From: Anaerolineaceae bacterium
GTDB lineage: Bacteria; Chloroflexota; Anaerolineae; Anaerolineales; Anaerolineaceae
Direction: 5' to 3'
Length of the DNA stretch: 21,728 nucleotides
NCBI GenBank assembly: GCA_003524305.1
Contig: DQHW01000030.1
Coordinates: 104,222 to 125,949, forward strand
Under the pieces are notes generated by a model that did not search any database, was not told the origin of the DNA, and was given only the letters and a program-made list of their open reading frames with translations. A program made the position numbers and the translations under genes. Position 1 is the stretch's first letter; the number at the start of each line of letters is the position of its first letter. Positions 15,447 through 21,728 of the stretch are shown here, piece by piece.

Positions 15447-15836
15447 ATGATAAAAACAGGGCTTTTAAATCCGCAGATATTATCTCTACTTGCACGTATT
15501 CGTCACACCAACACATTGGTCATTGCAGATCGTGGTTTTCCTTTTTGGCCCATGCTTGAGACTGTGGATATTTCTCTTGTGGATGATATCCCCACGGTAT
15601 TACAAGTATTTGATGCCATTAAATCCAATTACAACATTGGACAGATCTATATGGCTTCCGAGTTTTTGAAAACCAACTCGAGAGCAGTTATCAATAATTA
15701 TGCGGTTTCAAGAGGTGAAATCCTCATAAAATATGAAGCACATATCGAATTCAAATTACGGGTTCCAAATGCAATTGGGCTTATTCGAACTGGAGATACG
15801 ATTCAATATGCCAATATGATTATTGAATCTGCATAA
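15447..15836 (+). CDS. RbsD/FucU-family sugar mutarotase (pyranase)
   Basis: Small cytosolic protein, 129 aa, that should speed interconversion of sugar anomers or of pyranose and furanose forms. Seen: GLLNPQILSLLARIRHTN with His20 and ADRGFP with Asp28, at the same positions as the catalytic His and Asp of RbsD, and the C-terminal IRTGDTIQYANMII with the conserved Tyr and Asn. AAGGA precedes the ATG. It follows the guanylyltransferase gene by 61 bases and is probably the last gene of the operon. Family members act on ribose or fucose. Its presence here suggests that a free reducing sugar is an intermediate and must be presented in one anomeric form, perhaps to the GHMP-type kinase. Confidence 0.88.
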   Translation: MIKTGLLNPQILSLLARIRHTNTLVIADRGFPFWPMLETVDISLVDDIPTVLQVFDAIKSNYNIGQIYMASEFLKTNSRAVINNYAVSRGEILIKYEAHIEFKLRVPNAIGLIRTGDTIQYANMIIESA

Positions 15837-16226
15837 TGTCTTGTTGGCGAGTGTTTTTGCCCAATATTTCTATTCTCCCATCATTGGTTAACCCCGGCAA
15901 AGCGTTTTTTAATCTCATAATGAATAATAATCCGACGGTCCAATAATTGAAATTTGAATTAAAGACCTCCCAGATTGAATAATTACCTTTCTATAAGTAT
16001 CCTGTTTTTAATTTATTTTAGGCTCAATTTTTATTTCAAGCCTTGATTTATCACATATAAATTGCTACCTCAAAACAATAAATGATTTCGTGTATACTAA
16101 ATATTAGTATGCTGAAACATAACGTATCCAATTTCAATTGGCATGCCGCAATATCAAGAGACACAGATACTTAATCAAATTTATTTTCTTTGTAATTATC
16201 TTATTATTTTGGGATAGATTTTTTCA
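15837..16226. other. Intergenic region upstream of the repressor gene, 390 bases
   Basis: AT-rich. A weak hairpin (TTGGC with GCCCAA, near 15844-15864) follows the mutarotase gene but has no strong T-tract. An inverted repeat lies at 16094-16110. No copy of the ATGGTA-type operator is present here, so autorepression of the LacI-family gene through that site is not supported. No small gene was recognised. Confidence 0.5.
16094..16110. promoter_or_regulatory. Inverted repeat ATACTAA-N3-TTAGTAT upstream of the repressor
   Basis: A perfect 7-bp inverted repeat with a 3-base centre, about 115 bases before the repressor start codon. It overlaps a TATACT (16093-16098) that could be a -10 box, but no good -35 is present at the right distance. 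It differs from the two LacI-type operators, so it may bind another regulator, or it may only be AT-rich symmetry. Confidence 0.35.
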
Positions 16227-17231
16227 ATGCCAACCATACGTGAAGTCGCAACTTTAGCCGGGGTAGCTCCAATTACAGCCTCAAGAGTCATTAATGATTC
16301 TGGATATGCCAGTGAAGATGTTCGGCAACGCGTGAAACAAGCTGCCGAAAAGTTAAACTACGTCCCCAACGTGTTGGCAAGAAGTTTAAAATCAAAGAGA
16401 ACCCACACGCTCGCTCTTGTGATTACCGACATTACAAATCCTTTTTGGACCACAGTAGCTCGTGGTGTTGAAGATGCCGCTAGTGAAAAAGATTACAATG
16501 TGATTTTTTGCAACACTGATGAATCTGCTCAAAAACAAAAAGCATATTTACAAACGTTAATTCAGAAACAAGTGGATGGTGTTTTACTAGTTCCGGCGTC
16601 TAGTGATGAAAACCCGATTGAGTTTTTAAGACAACAAAACGTTCAAGTTGTGCTTTTGGACCGCAGTTTAGCAAATACCGAAGTTGATGTTGTTCGCTGC
16701 GATTCAAAAGGCGGGGCATATCAATTAATAAAATTACTAATGAAATTAGGCCACCGCAAAATTGCAATCCTCAGAGGACCCATCGGGGTGTCTTCTGCTG
16801 AAGATCGCATGGCTGGATACCAACTTGCTTTACAAGAAACAGGCTTGGAGACAAGCGATCAATTGATATTCTCAGGTGAATTTTCTGTTGAAAGTGGATA
16901 CCAAATGACAAAAAAGCTTCTGTTAATGTCTCCAAGGCCAACAGCGATGTTTGCAAGTAATAACTTCATCGCAATCGGAGCATTAAAAGCGCTACGCGAT
17001 GCACAAGTGGATGTACCTGGTGAAATGTCGGTTGTGGGCTTTGATGACCTCCCATTAGCGCTCGTAGTGGACCCTTTCTTAACAGTGGCAGATCAACCAG
17101 CATATGATATGGGTCGACTTGCTACACAGAGGTTACTCGAACATCTTGATGGCAAGACCATTCAAGAATTTCAAGAAACTATATTACCCGTTTCGATTAT
17201 CGAAAGAAAATCAACAAAAGCCATAATTTAG
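16227..17231 (+). CDS. LacI-family transcriptional repressor
   Basis: DNA-binding sugar-responsive regulator, 334 aa. The N-terminal helix-turn-helix is complete (TIREVATLAGVAPITASRVIND, 3-24). At the two recognition-helix positions that set operator choice in LacI (Tyr17, Gln18) this protein has Pro and Ile. The hinge helix ARSLKSK (51-57) keeps the Leu that inserts into a central CG step, which fits the CG-centred operators. Residues about 60-330 form the periplasmic-binding-protein-like effector and dimer domain (LALVITDITNPFW onward; VVGFDDLPLA near 270). It lies just after the operon it probably controls. No C-terminal tetramerisation helix like that of E. coli LacI is evident. The effector is presumably the imported sugar or a product of its phosphorolysis. 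Confidence 0.95.
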   Translation: MPTIREVATLAGVAPITASRVINDSGYASEDVRQRVKQAAEKLNYVPNVLARSLKSKRTHTLALVITDITNPFWTTVARGVEDAASEKDYNVIFCNTDESAQKQKAYLQTLIQKQVDGVLLVPASSDENPIEFLRQQNVQVVLLDRSLANTEVDVVRCDSKGGAYQLIKLLMKLGHRKIAILRGPIGVSSAEDRMAGYQLALQETGLETSDQLIFSGEFSVESGYQMTKKLLLMSPRPTAMFASNNFIAIGALKALRDAQVDVPGEMSVVGFDDLPLALVVDPFLTVADQPAYDMGRLATQRLLEHLDGKTIQEFQETILPVSIIERKSTKAII

Positions 17232-17383
17232 TAGTTCATATGTTTTTTTAAACAAGTTATCCTCAGCAAAATTTACATGAGGTGGTTTTACCTATAGTAA
17301 ATTATCATCTTTAATGGAATTCTTGGAACAAAAACCGAATGAGTGCCCATTAATAAGATTTCATTGAAAAGAGTAGAAAAACA

Positions 17384-17962
17384 ATGAAAGCTAATAATCA
17401 AGGAAAAATCCAATTGAGGAAGTGGAAAACACTTTCAAAAGAAACATTACTGTCAGCAAACACACACTTGACTGTTGAAAATCATGAAATTTTACTCCCT
17501 GACGGCAAAATCATTCCTGATTGGACATGGATAATCACCCCTAATGTTGTCATTGTGATTGCTGTCACTGAAGATCAAAATTTTTTATGTTTTCGACAAA
17601 CAAAATACGCAATTGAAGGGATTACACTTGCTCCGGTTGGTGGAATGATAGAACAACATGAAGACGCACTCAGTGCAGCTCAAAGGGAACTTTTTGAAGA
17701 GACCGGGTACTCAAGTGAAGAGTGGGTAAAGTTGGGATCGTATGTTTTAGATCCCAATCGCGGGATAGCCACTATAAACCTCTTTCTTGCCACGAATTCT
17801 AAACAAGCAGCCCTGCCTGATGCCAGTCAAAAAGATTTGGAAGACCAGCAATTACTATTCCTTTCACGTGATGAAATTCAAAAAGCACTTTTTAATGGTG
17901 AGTTTAAAGCAATACAGTGGACGGCTGCAGTATCATTAGCCTTAGATTACCTCTCGAAATGA
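17384..17962 (+). CDS. Nudix hydrolase, ADP-ribose/NDP-sugar pyrophosphatase type
   Basis: Hydrolase of nucleoside diphosphates linked to another group, 192 aa. The Nudix box is complete: Gly87, five residues, Glu93, seven residues, then RELFEETGY (101-109). The N-terminal half carries a beta-strand region (HLTVENHEILLPDGKII) like that of the ADP-ribose and GDP-mannose pyrophosphatase subgroup (NudF/NudK). The box is followed by PNRGIATINLFLA, which resembles the substrate-side loop of that group. It lies 152 bases after the repressor gene and probably has its own transcript. A role trimming GDP-sugars made by the neighbouring operon is attractive but not proven; ADP-ribose is an equally good substrate guess. 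Confidence 0.88.
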   Translation: MKANNQGKIQLRKWKTLSKETLLSANTHLTVENHEILLPDGKIIPDWTWIITPNVVIVIAVTEDQNFLCFRQTKYAIEGITLAPVGGMIEQHEDALSAAQRELFEETGYSSEEWVKLGSYVLDPNRGIATINLFLATNSKQAALPDASQKDLEDQQLLFLSRDEIQKALFNGEFKAIQWTAAVSLALDYLSK

Positions 17963-18133
17963 GTGTTCTATTTTTACAAGTTTGAATAACGAGTTTTTTT
18001 GAATATTCACCCACTTCTTAATTGCAAGTAACCCGGGGTGTTTTAAAACGATATCGACCCATTAAAGTTGAAAATTGATTTAATTTGAAGAACAATATTG
18101 TAAGCAAAAATTGTTGAAGAAAATAACAGTTCT

Positions 18134-18919
18134 TTATCTTTCCAGCCAATCTAAACCGCGCTGGATATATTTATCCCAAAAACCCCAATCGTGAATACCG
18201 GGTCCTTCTTCAAAAGTAAAATCAATAGAGTTGTCAATCAAGAAGTCTCGGAATTTAATATTCATTTCATAAAGAAAATCTTCAGTACCACACGCCAAAT
18301 ACAACCTTGGTATCGATACATCCTGGTTTTTCAATATTTTTATTTGAGTAAACAAGTCGTTATAACTTTTTTCAAGTTTCTCAAAACTGCCAAAATAATC
18401 TTCAATACTGAATATGGGATGAATTGGATTTTTGAATGCGGCAACTATATCCACAACACCAGACAGACTGATCGCGGCTGCAAATTGGTCAGGTTTGTTC
18501 AATCCTAATTTAAGTGCTCCATATCCGCCCATTGAAAGACCTGCAACAAAATTATCTTCTCGTTTGTCAGATAAGGGTAATACCGACCTCACATACCTGG
18601 GTAATTCCTCACTAATGAATGTCCAATAAGCTGAGCCATGTTCAAGGTTAGCATAGAAACTGTTTGCGACACTTGGTAATACAACTGCCAGATTATGCTC
18701 GGCTGCATACCTTTGAATATTCGAACCATGTAACCAACTAGAAGAATCTGCACACGCGCCATGAAAAAGAAACAAGGTTTTCAATTTTTTTATAGGTTTG
18801 TAAATTTCGTCATAACTCCGCGAGTCATTAATGTCAAAAAAAAGGGGGGGCAGCAAAACAGTGATGGTCGCGGGAGCAACCAGGGCATGGGATTGAAAAT
18901 TCAAAGTAATTAATGACAT
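18134..18919 (-). CDS. Serine esterase, alpha/beta hydrolase (EstA/esterase D type)
   Basis: Cytosolic carboxylesterase of the putative esterase family (tributyrin esterase, S-formylglutathione hydrolase and feruloyl esterase relatives), 261 aa, no signal peptide. Seen: the oxyanion-side LFLFHGACADSSSW (49-62), the nucleophile elbow GLSMGG with Ser129, Asp214 in CGTEDFLYE and His243 in GIHDWGFW, completing the triad. Its start overlaps the end of the DUF3237 gene by 10 bases, with AAGGA six bases upstream, so the two are translationally coupled. Last gene of the minus-strand operon. It may remove acetyl or aryl groups from sugars handled by the operon; the substrate is not readable. Confidence 0.88.
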   Translation of the reverse strand: MSLITLNFQSHALVAPATITVLLPPLFFDINDSRSYDEIYKPIKKLKTLFLFHGACADSSSWLHGSNIQRYAAEHNLAVVLPSVANSFYANLEHGSAYWTFISEELPRYVRSVLPLSDKREDNFVAGLSMGGYGALKLGLNKPDQFAAAISLSGVVDIVAAFKNPIHPIFSIEDYFGSFEKLEKSYNDLFTQIKILKNQDVSIPRLYLACGTEDFLYEMNIKFRDFLIDNSIDFTFEEGPGIHDWGFWDKYIQRGLDWLER

Positions 18920-19218
18920 TGAAAATCCTTGGTTGAATCAGAATTCGAATTCAATAACCCTTCGTTTTCGATTGCGAAATATTCACCATCGTTTGTTTCT
19001 AATAGATATTTTGCGAATACATGAGCTACCCCAGTATCCAGGGTGGTATTCCAATCTGCACCACCAGAGATTACTGTGCCTTTAATACTGTCTCCTGAAA
19101 AATATCCCCCAATAATCGGTATCACCAGTAGAAAACCGCCAATAGTTTTACTAACAACCATTGGGGCAGCCAGTTTTACTGTAAGGCGCATTACTTCTTC
19201 TGTGGCAAGATTGAACAT
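18910..19218 (-). CDS. Short DUF3237-family protein
   Basis: 102 aa, function unknown. The family core is recognisable: a first strand near LTVKLAAPMVV, then IPIIGGYFSG, IKGTVISGGADWN (the GGADW motif) and ARYLLETNDGEYFAIENEG-like residues. Family members normally continue for about 45 more residues with a strand region ending near an aromatic motif. Here the protein ends soon after the NEG motif in a polar tail (SNSDSTKDFQCH), so it seems C-terminally shortened. The start is uncertain: Met1 has no good ribosome site, while Met10 is preceded by AGAAGAAGT. It lies 11 bases after the Nif3-like gene and overlaps the esterase gene. Confidence 0.7.
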   Translation of the reverse strand: MFNLATEEVMRLTVKLAAPMVVSKTIGGFLLVIPIIGGYFSGDSIKGTVISGGADWNTTLDTGVAHVFAKYLLETNDGEYFAIENEGLLNSNSDSTKDFQCH

Positions 19219-19229
19219 TGAATTTCAGC

Positions 19230-20030
19230 TTAAAGATAAGAGAAGGGTTCTCCGGCTTCAACAAAACTGACAGGGATTTCTGGCAAGAGACCTCTCAGCC
19301 AATCTGGCAGATATTTCATCCCCGCTTCTTCAGTTCGATTATGCCCCAAAATGATCATGGATTTAATGAAACCAAGTTGAGAGGCGTCTCTGACATATGC
19401 GGATGTTGTCCATTCAGTGATATCACCGCAAATTAATGCATCCAGATTTGCCTCCCGCATCAATTCAGCCGGCATCTCCTCTCTTCCCAATCCCAAGCTT
19501 CCCCCGCCGCCCAAGAAGGCTACTCTTTCAACCTTTGCATCAACATCGCCAACAATTCTAGCCATTTTTACATCAAGCGCTTGTTTTAAAAAGTTGGTTA
19601 ATTCTTTTACCGTCGTTTTTGGGATCGTGTAACAATGACGACTCTCAATATCTTTATAACTACTCCACCCTAAATCTATATCAATACCCTTGAATATTAA
19701 ATCGGGTGTTGTCATGTGCATGTGATCATGAAAACGCCAAATATTGATATTGTTTTGTTTAATCAATTTCAATTTTGCCAAATAAATTTCATCGTTTTGC
19801 AGCCATTCAGTAGAATCCAAACCAGTGAAATACGTAGGCTCATGCGTAATGATGAGATTGGCACCCCGAGAAATTGCCTCCCTAATCACATCCACCGTTG
19901 CCATAAAAGTCGTTACCATCCCCGTGACTTCACAATTCCAGTCACCAGCCATAAGCAGGTCACACGTTTTTTCCAGCAGAGGAGTATCACAAGCCTCAAT
20001 CATTTTGTCGACTACTTGTTTTACATTCAT
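19230..20030 (-). CDS. Nif3-like dinuclear metal protein
   Basis: Member of the NIF3/YbgI family, 266 aa, whose relatives form hexameric rings with a two-metal site; the biochemical role is poorly known (GTP-cyclohydrolase-like and phosphodiesterase-like activities have been proposed). Seen: His63 in ITHEPTYF, FHDHMH (100-105) and, near the C-terminus, GHNRTEE with His230 and Glu234, all likely metal ligands. The start at 20030 is chosen because GAGG lies six bases upstream; the frame could also begin at a TTG at 20042. The gene follows the GH13 gene with an 8-base gap, an unusual partnership for a sugar phosphorylase. Confidence 0.88.
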   Translation of the reverse strand: MNVKQVVDKMIEACDTPLLEKTCDLLMAGDWNCEVTGMVTTFMATVDVIREAISRGANLIITHEPTYFTGLDSTEWLQNDEIYLAKLKLIKQNNINIWRFHDHMHMTTPDLIFKGIDIDLGWSSYKDIESRHCYTIPKTTVKELTNFLKQALDVKMARIVGDVDAKVERVAFLGGGGSLGLGREEMPAELMREANLDALICGDITEWTTSAYVRDASQLGFIKSMIILGHNRTEEAGMKYLPDWLRGLLPEIPVSFVEAGEPFSYL

Positions 20031-20038
20031 TTTTAGCC

Positions 20039-21508
20039 TCAAAGTATTTGTTTCATTAATTGAATACCCGAAGAATCACTGCAACTAATTTCAGATGAAT
20101 AATTTGCGAGATCGACATGTAATCTGGCATAAGTATCGTTTAAATTCCAAGACAAGACAATTTCAGAATCGCTGCAAACATCCACATTAAAGGTTCCGTT
20201 GAATGCCGGATGTGAATTTCTAAACTTTATTAATTCAATGAGTTTGCCGACCACTGGTCGCTGAACTTCACTGTCAATTTCTGAAAGCGAATAATTGTGA
20301 CGATTAAGTTCCCGCCCTTCACCGGTTTGTTTTACTGCTTCAATATCGTTTTTCCCGGCAAGCAGACCCACATAATAAACTTGCGGGATGCCTGGCGTGA
20401 AGAATTGTATTGCTCGCGCAGCTAAATAAGCAGCATCATTACAGCCTAGTAAAGAGTAATAAGTTCCTCTAATTTGATGCACATCAAATCCGTCTGAATC
20501 TTTATGCGCTTGAGAGAGAATTAAGCTCAAGTTAGCCCCATTTTTTACGCATTGGTCAACGACCTTTCGCGCGACGGCGCCTTGATATAAACCATCCATA
20601 TCAGGCTTTATGGGTACACCATCGTGACAATCAAGCATTGTAAATTGGTTGCGCGGACGTACTTTTAAATATTCCTTAAGGCTTTTACTGGATTTTGTTA
20701 TCAAAGTTTCCAGAATGGTGTAAGGAAGGATGAAGTCATATATCCAATAGCCCTCATTGGCCAGTTTAAATTGGGTTTGATATTCTGCATGGATTTCAGG
20801 TAATATCTCAATATTTAACGAACCGGCTAGTTTATGAATCCATTCCAAAAACGCATAGATTTCGGGTTCGACAAAAAAACATGATGTCCCAAGTTTCTTG
20901 ACCACGTAACCCACTGCATCCAAACGAACAATCTTGACATTATTCTTGCTGAAATTGGACATGAATTTCGTTAATAGATCAATAGCAATTGGAGAATTCA
21001 TATCCATGTCAATTTGTTCAGAGGGTATGGTTTTTCCAAAAGTAGTCCAAACTTTTTCGATCTCGCCGGTTTTTTCAATTTTGAAGTCAGAAAACGGTTG
21101 TTCTCTTCGAAGAAACATTTTATCAATGTCTTCTTGAAGAGGGATTCCGTCAGCCCATAATTTCTTTACTTGAATAAAAAGATCAGCATATTCTGACTCG
21201 TACCCATTTTTAAGAAAATCTTGAAAATAACTTGATTTAGCAGAAATATGGTTGACCATTAAATCCAGAATAATGGCATGCTTTTCACCAATTCGCTTGA
21301 TATCATCCCACGATCCAAATTTTGGTTCAATCTCAAGATAGGTTAAGGGTGCAAACCCACGATCTCCAGAAGAAGGAAATGGTGGAAGGATATGAATGCC
21401 ACCGGTAAAAAGATCTGGGAAATGTTTTTCAAGGACATTATCAAGCTTTTTGAGATCACCCCCCAATGAATCTGGATAGGTAATTAATTGAACCTGGTTT
21501 TTTACCAT
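20039..21508 (-). CDS. GH13_18 sucrose-phosphorylase-family enzyme
   Basis: Retaining phosphorylase expected to turn an alpha-glucoside plus phosphate into alpha-glucose 1-phosphate and an acceptor, 489 aa, normal for the family; no signal peptide. Seen: the N-terminal VQLITYPDSLGGDL, LDLMVNHIS (81-89), nucleophile Asp197 in VRLDAVGY, acid/base Glu238 in LPEIHAEY, and transition-state Asp296 in LDCHDG. The C-terminal FTPGIPQVYYVGLLAGKND is characteristic. By alignment from memory to Bifidobacterium sucrose phosphorylase, Pro134 is Arg here (FLRRE, 132-136), and acceptor-loop Tyr344 is His (FDVHQIRG). Such changes are associated with phosphorylated or acidic acceptors, so sucrose 6'-phosphate or glucosylglycerate are real alternatives to sucrose. 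AGGAG overlaps the stop of the upstream kinase gene, 13 bases before the ATG. Confidence 0.9.
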   Translation of the reverse strand: MVKNQVQLITYPDSLGGDLKKLDNVLEKHFPDLFTGGIHILPPFPSSGDRGFAPLTYLEIEPKFGSWDDIKRIGEKHAIILDLMVNHISAKSSYFQDFLKNGYESEYADLFIQVKKLWADGIPLQEDIDKMFLRREQPFSDFKIEKTGEIEKVWTTFGKTIPSEQIDMDMNSPIAIDLLTKFMSNFSKNNVKIVRLDAVGYVVKKLGTSCFFVEPEIYAFLEWIHKLAGSLNIEILPEIHAEYQTQFKLANEGYWIYDFILPYTILETLITKSSKSLKEYLKVRPRNQFTMLDCHDGVPIKPDMDGLYQGAVARKVVDQCVKNGANLSLILSQAHKDSDGFDVHQIRGTYYSLLGCNDAAYLAARAIQFFTPGIPQVYYVGLLAGKNDIEAVKQTGEGRELNRHNYSLSEIDSEVQRPVVGKLIELIKFRNSHPAFNGTFNVDVCSDSEIVLSWNLNDTYARLHVDLANYSSEISCSDSSGIQLMKQIL

Positions 21509-21521
21509 AAATGAATAACTC

Positions 21522-21728
21522 CTACTTGACTTTTGTCACTTCAAACTCATCAGAGATAATAAAATCCGCAAGCTGCTTGTGACCGGCAATGATCTTGTGT
21601 TCGGTTGCCAAAATTTGTTCGGTGAAAGGATCGTTGACTTCATTGCCCCGGTTTCTTCTACGACGATCTTCCAATGTTTTTAACCAGTTTCTAGATATAA
21701 AAATTTTTATATCAACATGCTTGAGTAA
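21522..21728 (-). CDS. C-terminal fragment of a uridine-kinase-like P-loop kinase
   Basis: The gene runs in from beyond the right edge; 68 codons and the TAG stop are visible. The fragment DIKIFISRNWL...RRRRNRG...ADFIIS fits the end of the phosphoribulokinase/uridine kinase group: a strand with aspartate, an Arg-rich lid helix, and a closing ADxII strand as in Udk. The Walker motif is outside the window, so the call rests on the tail only. It is first of the visible genes in the minus-strand operon, 13 bases before the GH13_18 gene. A role phosphorylating the acceptor or product of that phosphorylase is plausible but unproven. Confidence 0.5.
   Translation of the reverse strand, partial: LLKHVDIKIFISRNWLKTLEDRRRRNRGNEVNDPFTEQILATEHKIIAGHKQLADFIISDEFEVTKVK

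Noticed and set aside
18302..18320. TTGGTATCGATACATC inside the esterase gene, similar to the operator core
   Set aside because: Only the inner 10 bp are symmetric, the outer positions fail, and it lies within coding sequence far from a start.
21694..21713. Perfect 20-bp AT palindrome near the right edge
   Set aside because: It lies within the kinase reading frame and is explained by the codons for a strand reading DIKIFIS.

Overview
The window looks like a chromosomal segment of a Chloroflexota bacterium, probably class Anaerolineae. This is inferred from the low-to-mid GC content, the solute-binding lipoprotein with a Cys lipobox followed by an Ala/Thr/Glu/Pro/Val linker, the fusion-free single-domain sugar enzymes, and a gene repertoire rich in sugar phosphorylases and ABC uptake. 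No rRNA, tRNA, insertion sequence, CRISPR array or phage gene was seen.

Region 1 (1-4200) holds three separately transcribed genes: a PfkB sugar kinase (minus), a secreted M28 aminopeptidase lipoprotein (plus) and a six-TM PAS-GGDEF diguanylate cyclase (minus), followed by about 500 AT-rich bases with a 28-bp near-palindrome.

Region 2 (4209-17231) is the core. A minus-strand operon encodes a sugar ABC importer (binding lipoprotein and two permeases), a second PfkB kinase with an unusual anion-hole motif, and a GH65 glycoside phosphorylase. Divergent from it, a plus-strand operon encodes a GDP-mannose 3,5-epimerase, a small GHMP-kinase-like protein, a two-domain nucleotidyltransferase whose first domain has lost its HxGH motif, a mannose-1-phosphate guanylyltransferase and an RbsD/FucU mutarotase. 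A LacI-family repressor gene follows. The two divergent promoters have the same architecture (TTGACA, 17-bp spacer, TAnTAT, 6 bp, then a 16-bp operator ATGGTAtCGnTACCAT covering +1). The sequence therefore indicates that import and phosphorolysis of a glycoside are co-repressed with a GDP-sugar assembly route. No glycosyltransferase, transporter ATPase or beta-phosphoglucomutase is present, so the sugar and the end product are unknown. This is the best candidate for an undescribed system here.

Region 3 (17384-21728) holds a Nudix hydrolase (plus) and a compact minus-strand operon read from the right edge: the C-terminus of a uridine-kinase-like P-loop kinase, a GH13_18 sucrose-phosphorylase-type enzyme, a Nif3-like metalloprotein, a short DUF3237 protein and a serine esterase, with tiny gaps or overlaps between genes. 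Residues near the acceptor site of the GH13_18 enzyme differ from ordinary sucrose phosphorylase.
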